64,000 bases of DNA from Rhizobium chutanense (GTDB taxonomy: Bacteria > Pseudomonadota > Alphaproteobacteria > Rhizobiales > Rhizobiaceae), in contig NZ_NWSV01000002.1 of NCBI RefSeq assembly GCF_002531935.1, positions 62,001-126,000 on the forward strand, written 5' to 3'. This document shows positions 34,266-43,883 of the stretch, one piece after another. The notes below the pieces were generated by a model. The model worked only from the letters and a program-made list of their open reading frames with translations. It was not told the origin of the DNA and did no database searches. Each line of letters opens with the position of its first letter. Positions within the stretch are counted from its first letter, which is position 1. A program made the translations under genes and the position numbers.

Positions 34266-35174
34266 CTATCGACGCATCGACCATCGCAGGCCCATGACAG
34301 CCGCAATCCCCAATATCGGCCATACCGCCCAGAACTGCCCCGTCCAGGTGAGGAGGTTGATGCCGACAAGGCCGAGCGCCACGATTGCCAGCGCGGTGAT
34401 CTTGCGGTTGAACCGGGTTTGGTCGCGATTCCAGGCGAGCGCCGCGACGACGGCGAGCGCAAGCACCGGAAAGCGCGCCCAGAAAACGCCCTGCCACGAT
34501 AAAAGATTGATGGCGATCAGGACAGCCGCGATGACGCCGAGCACAGCGAACAGCCTGCGCCTGCCAGGCACCGGTCTTGCCTCGGCGATTTCAGCCACCG
34601 GCTGCGGCCGTGCGGGGCCCGATCGTTCGGCAGGCGGCGTTTCGTCCCTGGCATTGCCGATCCTCACCGCATAACTCGGCACGCCTTCATCGACGTTCTT
34701 CACCATCAGCGGCCCGAGAAACTCGAAACCGACCGCGACCTTGTTGCGGACCTGATCGTAGACGGTACTGGATATGACGATGCCGCCGGCCGACGCCGAG
34801 GCCTGAAGCCGTGCAGCGATGTTGACGCCGTCGCCATAGATGTCGTCGTCTTCGACGATCACATCGCCGAGATTGATGCCGATGCGAAACAGCATGCGCC
34901 CCTCTTCCGGGCGGCGGGCGTTGAAACCGGCAAGTTCGTTCTGGGTGTCGACAGCCGCGCGCACCGCCTCGACCACGCTTGGGAAATCGGCGATCAGCCC
35001 ATCGCCCCAGGTATTGATGATACGGCCGCCATGGCTTTCGATCAGCCGCCCCATCGCCTCCCGGCAGCGCTTCAGCGCCGCAAGCGTCCCCTCCTCGTCA
35101 GCCCCCATCAGCCGGGTATAATCCTGCACGTCAGCACAGAAGATCGTCGTCAGCTTGCGCCGCGTTTCACCCAT
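34266..35174 (-). CDS. Class III adenylate/guanylate cyclase, membrane type
   Basis: A 302-residue protein. The N-terminal class III cyclase domain has metal-binding Asp residues in IFCADVQDYTRLMG and GDGLIADF. The loop NLGDVIVEDDDIYGDGVNIAARLQASASAGGIVIS is the universal transition-state and nucleotide site. Two pairs of hydrophobic helices at the C-terminus (LFAVLGVIAAVLIAINLL, and the repeat ALAIVALGLVGINLLTW...WPILGIAAVMGLRW) form a membrane module after the cyclase. Rhizobia have many such cyclases that respond to signals and make cAMP. I chose the start at 35174 (MGETRRKL), with GGAG upstream; 35195 is the alternative. Single gene. Confidence 0.9.
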   Translation of the reverse strand: MGETRRKLTTIFCADVQDYTRLMGADEEGTLAALKRCREAMGRLIESHGGRIINTWGDGLIADFPSVVEAVRAAVDTQNELAGFNARRPEEGRMLFRIGINLGDVIVEDDDIYGDGVNIAARLQASASAGGIVISSTVYDQVRNKVAVGFEFLGPLMVKNVDEGVPSYAVRIGNARDETPPAERSGPARPQPVAEIAEARPVPGRRRLFAVLGVIAAVLIAINLLSWQGVFWARFPVLALAVVAALAWNRDQTRFNRKITALAIVALGLVGINLLTWTGQFWAVWPILGIAAVMGLRWSMRR

Positions 35175-35350
35175 GGTCTCTCGTCTCCGCGCCATCCGTT
35201 CCGGAATATTGCTGCAAAGGCCGAATTTGGTTGAGGACATCGATAGGGCGATCGCAGCGGCGGCAGATTACGAAGGCTTTGCCTTTGTTGCCACCGGTAA
35301 TTGCTGATCGCCAACCCGCGTTTTCCGGCATGCGCGGCGGCATGGACAAT

Positions 35351-35443
35351 TCAATGCCCTTCATTCGCCCAGTCATCGAGCTTCAAAAGCTCCGAAACGC
35401 GGACAAAACCCTCGTCACGCGTGACAAGGGTTGCGGCAGTTAG
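35351..35443 (-). pseudogene. Remnant of a VapC-type PIN-domain toxin (C-terminus only)
   Basis: On the minus strand the frame ending in TGA at 35351-35353 reads LTAATLVTRDEGFVRVSELL then KLDDWANEGH. This matches the usual VapC C-terminus (LVTRD-x-x-F-x-R-V-x-x-L-x-x-x-D-W), where the Asp of TRD is a metal-binding residue. The frame upstream lacks the rest of a PIN domain (the first acidic residues and the ALxxT-type helices), and no antitoxin gene is adjacent. This is probably a decayed vapBC remnant. It is about 30 residues long and could be chance. The whole gap 35175-35499 holds no other gene I can support. Confidence 0.5.
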
Positions 35444-35499
35444 GCCCCTCCCATCGGCTCCCGACCCTTCCAAATCCGGCGCCTCAAGAGAAAACACTC

Positions 35500-37050
35500 T
35501 CACTGAACGATCTTGCGCGGGCTCGCCGTGTGTTCCCTTCCGACAGTGTTCGAACCGTCGATTTCCTGTAGCAAGACGTCATAGCCCCAGAGATCGGCGA
35601 GATGTTGCAGGACGAGTTTCGTATCGTCTTCCTGCAGATAGCAGCCATTCATGACGATGTGCTGCAGCAGCAGGCGCCGGTCGCCGGCAAGGTCGACATC
35701 GACGATATCGATGGCGGGATCGGTCCAGCCGATATCGTATTCGCGGGAGAGCTGGCGGCGAATACGCAGATAGCCGCGCTCGTTGTGGATGGCCGAAACG
35801 AGCACCCCCTCGGCCTGCTCCGGATCGTCGTAGAGATGGAACAGCCGCAACTGCCGGATCAGGTTGGGGCTCAGGAACTGGCTGATGAAACTTTCGTCCC
35901 GGTAATTGGCCCAGATGTCGCGCAGGACACCCATCGCATCGCCGCGGCCTGATATATCGGGGAACCACGCACGATCCTCTTCCGTCGGCGCCGTCACGAT
36001 CCTCTCGATGTCCTGCATCATCGCAAAACCGAGCGCATAGGGATTGAAGCCCGAGAACGGCCGGTCGTCGTAGTTCGGCTGGAACACGACATTGGCATGC
36101 GACTTCAGAAATTCGAGAATGTTTCCGTCGCTGATCTGCCCGCGTTCGTGCAGCCGGTTCATGATCTGGTAATGGACGAAAGTGGCGGTTCCCTCGTTCA
36201 TCACCTTGGTCTGCCGCTGGGGATGGAAATATTGGGCGACATGGCGGACGATGCGAAGGATCTCGCGTTGCCATGGCTGCAGCCGCGGCGCCGTCTTCTC
36301 GAGGAAATAAAGGATGTTGTCTTGCGGGAGGCCGAGGGCGGCGCGGCGCTTTTCCAGGCCGATGTCACCCGCCTTCTTCGCCTTGCCGACGGGAACCGTG
36401 CGCCACAGATCGTTGAACATCTGCTCTTCGTGGGCCCGGCGCTCCTGCAGCCGCTTCTCCTCCTGGCGGAGGTCGAGGGTGTTCTTGCCGGCATATCGGT
36501 GCACCCCATGCGACATCAGCGCGTGCGCCGCGTCGAGCGTGCGCTCGACGGCCACCTCTCCGTAACGTTCCTCGCAACGGGAAATATAGCCCTTGGCGAA
36601 ATCGAGGTAGTCGAGGATGCCTTCCGCGTCGGTCCAGAGCTTGAAGAGATAGTTGTTCTTGAAAAAGTGGTTATGTCCGAAAGCCGCATGCGCGATGACG
36701 AGCGTCTGCATCGTCGCCGTGTTTTCCTCCATCAGATAGGAGATGCAAGGAGAGCTGTTGATGACGATCTCATAGGCAAGGTCGCGCATGCCGCGGCGGT
36801 AGAAGGCTTCATGATGGGCAAAATGCTTGCCGAAGGACCAATGGCGGTAGAAGAGCGGCATGCCGGTCGAGGAATAGGCATCCAGCATCTGCTCGGAAGT
36901 GATGACTTCGATCTGGTTCGGATAGACGTCGAGGCCGAGTTCGCCGAGCGCGATTGCCTCGCAGGCATCGTGGATCCGCTGCAGCGTTGAAAAATCCCAA
37001 TCGGCACCTTCGAACAGAAGCAGCTCTTTCGACCTCAGCATCGTGGTCAT
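35500..37050 (-). CDS. spoVR: SpoVR-family protein
   Basis: A 516-residue protein of the SpoVR/YcgB family (500-520). The N-terminal part is WDFSTLQRIHDACEAIALGELGLDVYPNQIEVIT. The histidine-rich RHWSFGKHFAHHEAFYRRGMRDLAYEIVINSSPCISYLMEENT and AHAAFGHNHFFKNNYLFKLW stretches are highly conserved. The biochemical role is not settled. It is the third gene of the prkA-yeaH-spoVR operon and overlaps yeaH by four bases (37047-37050), so it is co-translated. It is likely induced with the others by starvation or general stress. Confidence 0.95.
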   Translation of the reverse strand: MTTMLRSKELLLFEGADWDFSTLQRIHDACEAIALGELGLDVYPNQIEVITSEQMLDAYSSTGMPLFYRHWSFGKHFAHHEAFYRRGMRDLAYEIVINSSPCISYLMEENTATMQTLVIAHAAFGHNHFFKNNYLFKLWTDAEGILDYLDFAKGYISRCEERYGEVAVERTLDAAHALMSHGVHRYAGKNTLDLRQEEKRLQERRAHEEQMFNDLWRTVPVGKAKKAGDIGLEKRRAALGLPQDNILYFLEKTAPRLQPWQREILRIVRHVAQYFHPQRQTKVMNEGTATFVHYQIMNRLHERGQISDGNILEFLKSHANVVFQPNYDDRPFSGFNPYALGFAMMQDIERIVTAPTEEDRAWFPDISGRGDAMGVLRDIWANYRDESFISQFLSPNLIRQLRLFHLYDDPEQAEGVLVSAIHNERGYLRIRRQLSREYDIGWTDPAIDIVDVDLAGDRRLLLQHIVMNGCYLQEDDTKLVLQHLADLWGYDVLLQEIDGSNTVGREHTASPRKIVQ

Positions 37051-38321
37051 GGCGTTACCTTCGATTGCGCGTCACGTTTCTGGAAGAGATCGTGGAAAAC
37101 CGGAAATATCTCGTTTCGCCGGCAGACCTTGCGCATTGAGAGCGGCAGCAGTTCGGAGCGGATCCCATCATAGAGCATCCACAGAGGCGAACGGGATATC
37201 GAGGAGTCGCCGCCTTCTTCCCCGACCTCGATATAGGCGAAATACTGGCACAGCGGCAAAATCTCGCGCACCAGCTGGCCGGTCAGGTTTCCGTCCGAAT
37301 GGGCGTTGTCGCCGTCCGAGGCCTGGGCGCCGTAGATGTTCCATTCCGCCGGGTCGAAGCGCGCCGCGATGATCGCCCGCATCGTCGCCAGCGCGCTGGA
37401 TACCAGCGTGCCGCCCGTTGCCGGACCGTAAAAGAAGGTTTCCTCGTCGACTTCCTCGGCCCTGTCGGTATGGCGGATGAAGACGATCTCCACTTTCTTG
37501 TAGCGCTTCGACAGGAAGAGGTAGAGCAGCAGGTAGAACCGCTTCGCCAGGTCCTTCATGTGTTCCGACATCGAGCCGGACACGTCCATCAGGCAGAACA
37601 TCACAGCCTTTGCCACAGGCTTCGGCTCGTTTTCAAAGCGGCGATACCGGACGTCGAGCGGATCGATATAGGGAATGCGCCGGCTTTTATCTCTCAGGGT
37701 CTTGAGTTTCGCCTCAAGTGCCACGCGGCTCTCGTCGTCCTCGCATTCCGCGATCTGCCGCTGCAGGGCTTCGATCTCTTCCCGGCGCGGACGGTGAAGC
37801 GCGACACGGCGCATCATCGCGAGCTTCGTCGTGCGACCGACGGCGATGTTGGAAGGCGATCCGGATACGGAATAGCCGGCCCGGAACGGCGTTTCCTCCT
37901 CGGTTTCGGCCAGGCGCCGTTTGGCAAGATCCGGCAGTTCCAGATCGTCGAGGAACACGTCGAGGAATTCTTCGCGCGTCAGCACGAAACGGAAGCCGTC
38001 CTCGCCGTCGCCCTCGCCTGCATCCTTGGGTTTTCCGCCCCGGCTCCCCGGCGGGCGCGGGAGGATGTCACCCTCGACGAAGGCCCTGTTTCCAGGCAGG
38101 ATGTGATCGTGGATGCCTCCGCCGCCCCGGCGCAAATTCGGTTCGGCCATTCCATCGATCGGCAGGCTGATCTCCCCGCCGTCGAGCACGTCGCGGATGT
38201 TGCGGTTTTGCAGAGAGCGTTTCACCGCCTGCTGCACGGCGCCCTTCATGCGTCGAAGGAACCGCTGCCGATTTTCCAGACTTTTACCGCGCGGATTTAA
38301 CCGCCGGTCGACAATGTGCAT
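37047..38321 (-). CDS. yeaH: YeaH/YhbH-family (DUF444) protein
   Basis: A 424-residue protein of the DUF444 family. The central part has a VWA-like metal-site motif (VMFCLMDVSGSMSEHMKDLAKRFYLLLYLFL), which is a D-x-S-x-S MIDAS sequence. Then VEIVFIRHTDRAEEVDEETFFYGPATGGTLVSSAL follows. The N-terminus is MHIVDRRLNPRGKSLENRQRFLRR. Family members are paired with the PrkA kinase and may be its substrate or partner. It lies between prkA (12-base gap) and spoVR (four-base overlap), the standard order, so the three work together. Confidence 0.95.
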   Translation of the reverse strand: MHIVDRRLNPRGKSLENRQRFLRRMKGAVQQAVKRSLQNRNIRDVLDGGEISLPIDGMAEPNLRRGGGGIHDHILPGNRAFVEGDILPRPPGSRGGKPKDAGEGDGEDGFRFVLTREEFLDVFLDDLELPDLAKRRLAETEEETPFRAGYSVSGSPSNIAVGRTTKLAMMRRVALHRPRREEIEALQRQIAECEDDESRVALEAKLKTLRDKSRRIPYIDPLDVRYRRFENEPKPVAKAVMFCLMDVSGSMSEHMKDLAKRFYLLLYLFLSKRYKKVEIVFIRHTDRAEEVDEETFFYGPATGGTLVSSALATMRAIIAARFDPAEWNIYGAQASDGDNAHSDGNLTGQLVREILPLCQYFAYIEVGEEGGDSSISRSPLWMLYDGIRSELLPLSMRKVCRRNEIFPVFHDLFQKRDAQSKVTP

Positions 38322-38333
38322 AATGGCTCCGCA

Positions 38334-40277
38334 TTAACTTGCCTGTTTGACGCGCATGTACCATTCCACAAGGCGTCGAACCTGCCTCTCGGTGTAACCC
38401 CGCGCGGCCATGCGCGAGACGAATTCGCTGTGCTTCTTTTCCGTTTCGGAATCCTTCTTCGATCCGAAGGAAATAACCGGCAAGAGATCCTCGACCTGGG
38501 AGAACATCCGCTTTTCGATGACTTCCCGAATTTTCTCGTAGCTGGTCCATGACGGATTCTTTCCGCCGTTGGCTGCCCGCGATCTCAAGCAGAACTTGAC
38601 GATTTCGTTGCGGAAATCCTTCGGATTGGCGATTCCCGCCGGCTTCTCGATTTTCGTCAGTTCCTGGTTGAGGAGCTCGCGGTCGAGAAGCTGGCCGGTA
38701 TCGGGATCCTTGAAGTCCACATCTTCGATCCAGGCATCGGCATAATCGACGTAGCGGTCGAACAGGTTCTGTCCGTAGTCCGCATAGGATTCAAGATAGG
38801 CCTTCTGGATCTCATTGCCAATGAACTCTGCGTAACGCGGTGCAAGATCGGCCTTGATGAACTCCAGATAGCGCTTCTCGACATCGTCGGAAAACTGCTC
38901 GCGGCGGATCGACTGCTCCAGCACATACATCAGGTGAACCGGATCGGCGCCGATGTCTGTGGTGTCGTGGTTGAAGGTGGAGGCAAGCACCTTGAAGGCG
39001 AAACGGGTCGATATTCCGTCCATACCCTCATCGATGCCGGCAGCATCCCGGTATTCCTGAACGCTGCGGGCGCGTGGATCGGTTTCCTTAAGGCTCTCGC
39101 CGTCATAGGTGCGCATCTTCGAGAAGAACGTCGAGTTTTCGTGTTTGCGCAGGCGTGACAGCACGGAAAAACGGGCGAGCATTTCGAGCGTTGCCGGGGC
39201 GCATGGCGCATCGGCGAGTTCCGACCCCTCGATCAGCTTCTCGTAGATCTTCTGCTCTTCCATCACGCGCAGGCAATAGGGCACCTTGATCACGCAGATA
39301 CGGTCGATGAAGGCCTCGTTGTTCTTGTTCGCCTTGAAGGTCTGCCATTCCGCTTCGTTCGAATGCGCCAGAACGATCCCCGAGAAGGGTATCGCGCCGA
39401 TATTCTCGGAGCCGATATAGTTACCCTCCTGCGTCGCCGTCAGCAGCGGATGCAGCATCTTGATCGGGGCCTTGAACATCTCGACGAATTCGAGAATGCC
39501 CTGATTGGCGCGGTTGAGCCCGCCCGAATAGCTGTAGGCATCGGGATCGTTCTGCGAATAGGTCTCGAGCTTGCGGATGTCGACCTTGCCGACCAGCGAC
39601 GAGATATCCTGATTGTTCTCGTCTCCGGGCTCGGTCTTGGCGATGGCGATCTGGCGCAACCGCGAAGGCTGAACTCTGACGACGCGGAAGCGGGAAATAT
39701 CGCCGCCGAAATCGTCAAGCCGCTTCAGGCACCACGGGCTCATCAGCCCGTTCAGGCGCCGCAGCGGGATGCCGTATTGCTCCTGGAGCAGCGACCCCAT
39801 CGTCTCCGGATCGAAGAGATTGAGCGGACTTTCGAAAACAGGGCTGATCTCGTCGCCGGCCTTCAGCACATAGATCGGATGAACCTCCATCAACAGCTTC
39901 AGCCGCTCCGCCAAGGACGACTTGCCGCCGCCGACCGGGCCGAGCAGGTAGAGGATCTGCTTGCGCTCCTCCAGCCCCTGCGCGGCATGCCGGAAGAAGG
40001 ACACGATGCGTTCGATCGTTTCCTCCATGCCATGGAAGCCGGCAAAGGCCGGATAGATGCGGATGGTCCTGTTCATGAAGATACGGCCGAGGCGCGCGTC
40101 CCTGGCGGTGTCGACCATCTGCGGCTCACCTATCGCGGCGAGCAGGCGCTCGGTCGCATTGGCATAGGCGATCGGGTCCTTTTTGCAGAGATCGAGATAC
40201 TCTTGCACCGACATATCGGTTTCACGGCGCGCTTCATAACTGCGCGTAAACGCATCGAATACGGATTCACTCAGCAT
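38334..40277 (-). CDS. prkA: PrkA-family serine protein kinase/AAA+ protein
   Basis: A 647-residue protein (family about 640-650). The P-loop LLGPVGGGKSSLAERLKLLME lies at about residue 110 in the AAA-like domain. The C-terminal PrkA domain begins around residue 380 (FKVLASTFNHDTTDIGADPVHLMYVLEQSI; YLESYADYGQNLFDRYVDYADAWIE). E. coli YeaG and B. subtilis PrkA are related and phosphorylate proteins in stationary phase or sporulation; a Lon-like protease role has also been proposed. The start at 40277 has GGAGGTACC upstream. It heads the prkA-yeaH-spoVR operon. Confidence 0.96.
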   Translation of the reverse strand: MLSESVFDAFTRSYEARRETDMSVQEYLDLCKKDPIAYANATERLLAAIGEPQMVDTARDARLGRIFMNRTIRIYPAFAGFHGMEETIERIVSFFRHAAQGLEERKQILYLLGPVGGGKSSLAERLKLLMEVHPIYVLKAGDEISPVFESPLNLFDPETMGSLLQEQYGIPLRRLNGLMSPWCLKRLDDFGGDISRFRVVRVQPSRLRQIAIAKTEPGDENNQDISSLVGKVDIRKLETYSQNDPDAYSYSGGLNRANQGILEFVEMFKAPIKMLHPLLTATQEGNYIGSENIGAIPFSGIVLAHSNEAEWQTFKANKNNEAFIDRICVIKVPYCLRVMEEQKIYEKLIEGSELADAPCAPATLEMLARFSVLSRLRKHENSTFFSKMRTYDGESLKETDPRARSVQEYRDAAGIDEGMDGISTRFAFKVLASTFNHDTTDIGADPVHLMYVLEQSIRREQFSDDVEKRYLEFIKADLAPRYAEFIGNEIQKAYLESYADYGQNLFDRYVDYADAWIEDVDFKDPDTGQLLDRELLNQELTKIEKPAGIANPKDFRNEIVKFCLRSRAANGGKNPSWTSYEKIREVIEKRMFSQVEDLLPVISFGSKKDSETEKKHSEFVSRMAARGYTERQVRRLVEWYMRVKQAS

Positions 40278-40675
40278 GGTACCTCCATTAAGGTTATGCC
40301 GCAGGCTCTAAGCCGTATAACCATCCAGATGGTCACGGCGTTCCTAAGAATCAATAATTTCGCAGATATATTCGACGCCCACCGGCTGTTTCTAGCAATG
40401 CACAAAAGTGTGCATGCACCGGTTCTTTTTTGAACTCTACGAAACTGTTCATTATTGTAGTTGAGAAGGGTGCCTTCGCGATATCAGCACATTTCACGAC
40501 GTGACAGAAAGATGAAAAGGGTGTGCAATGTCGCCCGTGATTCGAACTCTCGAAAAATCGACGATTGGCAGCCGGATCTGCGCAAAGTCGATGCTGGACA
40601 GCACGTGCCGATGCGCCCCAGACAGATGGAAGCGGGCGCATCCCGGCCGCTAGATCATGCGCCCGCCGAGATAAT
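40278..40675. other. Intergenic region upstream of prkA with an inverted repeat
   Basis: This 398-base gap holds the prkA promoter and the 3' end of the VOC gene. ATGCACA (40398-40404), AAAG, TGTGCAT (40409-40415) is an exact seven-base dyad about 120 bases before the prkA start and is the only marked signal. GCGGGCGCA (40632-40640) pairs with TGCGCCCGC (40658-40666) as a hairpin after the VOC gene. I looked for a sigma54 site for prkA and did not find a convincing one. Confidence 0.5.
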
Positions 40676-41152
40676 TCAGCCGTTGAACGCCTTTTCCAGT
40701 GCAGCGACATCGATCTTGACCATGCCGAGCATCACCTCGGTCACGCGCTTCGCCCGCTCGCGGTCGCTGTCGGCGATCATTTCAGAAAGAACACGCGGCA
40801 CGATCTGCCAGGAAAGACCCCAGCGATCCCTAAGCCAGCCGCAGGCCTCCGGCGTGCCGCCATTGGCGAGAAAGGCATCCCAGACCCGATCGATCTCCAC
40901 CTGGCTTTCCAGCAGAATCGCAATCGAGAACGAATGGTTGAAGCTGTCGAGCGGGCCGGCCTTCATCGCCAGGAAGGCCTGGTCGCCGAGCGTGAACTCG
41001 ATCAGTTCGACGCTGCCGGGAGGCCCGCTCGGCGTTTCCGCCGGCAATATGGTGGTGCGACCGATCCTGGAATTCGGGATGATCGACACGTAGAATTCGA
41101 CCGCTTCGCGGGCTTCCTCGGCAAACCAGAGATTTGAAACGACCTTCGGCAT
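40676..41152 (-). CDS. PhnB-like VOC-superfamily protein
   Basis: A 158-residue protein of the PhnB / 3-dmu-9_3-mt group (VOC fold): VVSNLWFAEEAREAVEFYVSIIPNSRIGRTTI, FTLGDQAFLAMKAGPLDSFNHSFSIAILLES and the C-terminal GWLRDRWGLSWQIVPRVLSEMIAD (W-G-x-x-W-Q-I-V-P is the family's clearest signature). Despite the family name these are not methyltransferases; function is unknown. Start at 41152 (MPKVVSNL). Single gene. Confidence 0.9.
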   Translation of the reverse strand: MPKVVSNLWFAEEAREAVEFYVSIIPNSRIGRTTILPAETPSGPPGSVELIEFTLGDQAFLAMKAGPLDSFNHSFSIAILLESQVEIDRVWDAFLANGGTPEACGWLRDRWGLSWQIVPRVLSEMIADSDRERAKRVTEVMLGMVKIDVAALEKAFNG

Positions 41153-41384
41153 GAACAGCTTCCTTGTTGACGGTTGATCCGGACCGTTGTCCGATGAACC
41201 AAGGACGGCCGCCCCGGATCGGTTCCGACAGGCTGCACCAGGATTTTTTTCGGCCGCCTTCGCCGTAGGGAGGTCGCAGCCGCAACTTCCGCGCCTGGGA
41301 AACCTCTTGGGATAGCGGCGGTTCGGGAATGAAAGCAGAACATCTTTTCTGGTCTTTCCATCCCGAATCACTACATTACGCGCC

Positions 41385-43862
41385 ATGAGCAACAGTTTCG
41401 ACGATATTCCCTTTTTCGACGAAGAGCCGGGCGAGATGGCGCGCAAGCCGCAGCCGCCTGCCGCGCCCGCCGGAAGAGCGCCCGCCGGCGGCGGCATTGC
41501 CGCCCGCGCCATGGCGGCGCGTGACGGTGGCAAGCGGCCGGATTATCTCGCCGGACTGAATCCGGAACAGACCGAAGCGGTCGAAACCCTGGAAGGCCCA
41601 GTCCTCGTGCTCGCCGGCGCCGGCACCGGCAAGACGCGCGTGCTGACCACCCGCATCGCCCATATCCTCAATACCGGCCGCGCCTTCCCCTCGCAGATCC
41701 TCGCCGTCACCTTCACCAACAAGGCCGCCCGCGAGATGAAGGAGCGCATCGCGCTGCTCGTCGGCGGCGCCGTCGAAGGCATGCCGTGGCTCGGCACCTT
41801 CCATTCGATCGGCGTCAAGCTGCTGCGCCGCCATGGCGAGCTCGTCGGCCTGAGCTCCGGTTTCACTATTCTCGACACCGACGACGTCGTGCGGCTGATC
41901 AAGCAATTGATCCAGGCCGAGGGCCTCGACGACAAACGCTGGCCGGCCAAGCAGTTCGCCGGCATGATCGATACCTGGAAGAATAAGGGCCTCGGCCCCG
42001 CCGATATCCCCGAGGGCGATGCTCGCGCCTTTGCCAACGGCCGTGGGCGCGATCTCTATTTCGCCTATCAAAACCGCTTGTCTACGCTGAACGCCTGCGA
42101 CTTCGGCGACCTGCTGATGCATCCGATCGCGATCTTCCGCAAGAACCCGGATCTCCTGAAGGAATATCACGGCCGCTTCCGCTATATCCTCGTCGACGAG
42201 TACCAAGACACCAACACCGCCCAATATATGTGGCTGAGGCTGCTGGCCCAGCGGACCAAGGGCGAGCCGCAGAATGTCTGCTGCGTCGGCGACGACGATC
42301 AGTCGATCTATGGCTGGCGCGGCGCCGAGGTCGACAATATCCTGCGCTTCGAGAAGGATTTCCCCGGCGCCAAGGTCATCAAGCTGGAGCGCAACTACCG
42401 CTCGACCGAACATATCCTCGGCGCGGCCGCCCATCTGATCGCCCACAATGAAGGCCGCCTGGGCAAGACGCTGTTCACCGACCGCGCCGATCCCGACGAC
42501 GTCAAGGTGCAGGTCCACGCCTCCTGGGATTCGGAGGAGGAAGCCCGCGCCATCGGCGAGGAGATCGAGCAGCTTCAGCGCAACAAACATCTGCTGAACG
42601 ACATGGCGATCCTCGTGCGCGCCTCCTTCCAGATGCGCGAATTCGAAGACCGCTTCGTCACCCTCGGCCTCAACTATCGCGTCATCGGCGGCCCGCGCTT
42701 CTACGAGCGCCTCGAAATCCGCGATGCCATGGCCTATTTCCGGCTGGTGGCGCAGCCGGCCGACGACCTCGCCTTCGAGCGGATCATCAACACGCCGAAG
42801 CGCGGCCTCGGCGATACGACGGTGCGCGCCCTCCACGATTATGCCCGCGCCCGCGACATCCCGATGCTGGCGGCCGCAGCCGACATCATCGAGACGGACG
42901 AGCTGAAGCCGAAGGCGCGAAAAGCCCTTTTCGACGTGATTCAATCTTTCCGCCGGTGGCAGGAACTGCTTGAAAACACACCACATACGGAACTTGCCGA
43001 GCAGATCCTCGAAGAGTCCGGCTATACCGATATGTGGAAGAACGACAAAAGCGCCGAGGCGCCCGGCCGCCTCGAAAACTTGAAGGAACTCATCCGCTCG
43101 ATGGAAAGCTTCGAGTCGATGCGCGGTTTCCTCGAGCACGTCTCGCTCGTCATGGATGCAGAGACCAACGAGAATCTCGATGCCGTCTCGATCATGACGC
43201 TGCACTCGGCCAAGGGCCTGGAATTCGACACCGTCTTCCTTCCCGGCTGGGAAGAAGGCCTCTTCCCGCATCAGCGCTCGCTCGATGAGAGCGGCCGCGC
43301 CGGGCTGGAGGAGGAACGCCGTCTCGCCTATGTCGGCATCACCCGCGCCAAGCGCCGCTGCCACATCTGGTTCGTCTCGAACCGCCGCATCCACGGCCTC
43401 TGGCAATCGACCCTGCCCTCGCGCTTCCTCGACGAACTGCCGGAAACCCATGTCGAGGTCGCCGAGATGGAGCAGAGCTACGGCGGTTACGGCCGCGGCG
43501 GCTACGGCCAGTCGCGCTTCGACAAGGCCGAGCCCTTCGCCAATTCCTATTCCACCCCCGGCTGGAAGCGCGCCCAGGCCAACAAGAACGATGCCACCCG
43601 CGACAACTGGGGCAGCCGCTCCGGCCATGCCGTCGAACGCATCGGTTATGGCGAAAGCGGCCCGAAGGGGCGCACGATCGACGGCGAGTTGGTGGCGAAA
43701 TCGACCTCGTCCGAGCCGTCGAAATTCACCCTCGGCGACCGTGTATTTCACCTCAAATTCGGCAACGGCAACATCACCGGCATCGAAGGCAACAAGCTGA
43801 CGATCGAATTCGATCGCGCGGGCCAGAAGCGGGTACTGGACGGGTTCGTCGAGCGCGTGTGA
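41385..43862 (+). CDS. uvrD: UvrD/PcrA-type DNA helicase
   Basis: An 825-residue superfamily 1A helicase that unwinds DNA 3' to 5' in mismatch and nucleotide-excision repair. The Walker A motif GAGTGKT is at residues 78-84. Others are FTNKAAREM (motif Ia), VDEYQDTN (II), GDDDQSIYGWRGAE (III), LERNYRS (IV), TLHSAKGLEFDTVFLPG (V) and RLAYVGITRAK (VI). The C-terminal FTLGDRVFHLKFGNGNITGIEGNKLTIEFD is the Tudor-like PcrA/UvrD tail that binds RNA polymerase. The N-terminal 50 residues before the helicase core are proline/alanine-rich and not conserved. Confidence 0.97.
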   Translation: MSNSFDDIPFFDEEPGEMARKPQPPAAPAGRAPAGGGIAARAMAARDGGKRPDYLAGLNPEQTEAVETLEGPVLVLAGAGTGKTRVLTTRIAHILNTGRAFPSQILAVTFTNKAAREMKERIALLVGGAVEGMPWLGTFHSIGVKLLRRHGELVGLSSGFTILDTDDVVRLIKQLIQAEGLDDKRWPAKQFAGMIDTWKNKGLGPADIPEGDARAFANGRGRDLYFAYQNRLSTLNACDFGDLLMHPIAIFRKNPDLLKEYHGRFRYILVDEYQDTNTAQYMWLRLLAQRTKGEPQNVCCVGDDDQSIYGWRGAEVDNILRFEKDFPGAKVIKLERNYRSTEHILGAAAHLIAHNEGRLGKTLFTDRADPDDVKVQVHASWDSEEEARAIGEEIEQLQRNKHLLNDMAILVRASFQMREFEDRFVTLGLNYRVIGGPRFYERLEIRDAMAYFRLVAQPADDLAFERIINTPKRGLGDTTVRALHDYARARDIPMLAAAADIIETDELKPKARKALFDVIQSFRRWQELLENTPHTELAEQILEESGYTDMWKNDKSAEAPGRLENLKELIRSMESFESMRGFLEHVSLVMDAETNENLDAVSIMTLHSAKGLEFDTVFLPGWEEGLFPHQRSLDESGRAGLEEERRLAYVGITRAKRRCHIWFVSNRRIHGLWQSTLPSRFLDELPETHVEVAEMEQSYGGYGRGGYGQSRFDKAEPFANSYSTPGWKRAQANKNDATRDNWGSRSGHAVERIGYGESGPKGRTIDGELVAKSTSSEPSKFTLGDRVFHLKFGNGNITGIEGNKLTIEFDRAGQKRVLDGFVERV

Positions 43863-43883
43863 TCTTGCGGCGAGTGGGAACCC

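Noticed and set aside
41376..43751. Antisense frame of 791 residues opposite uvrD
   Set aside because: It covers nearly all of uvrD, whose helicase motifs are intact. The antisense product has the Ala/Gly/Asp-rich make-up expected of a codon-bias shadow.
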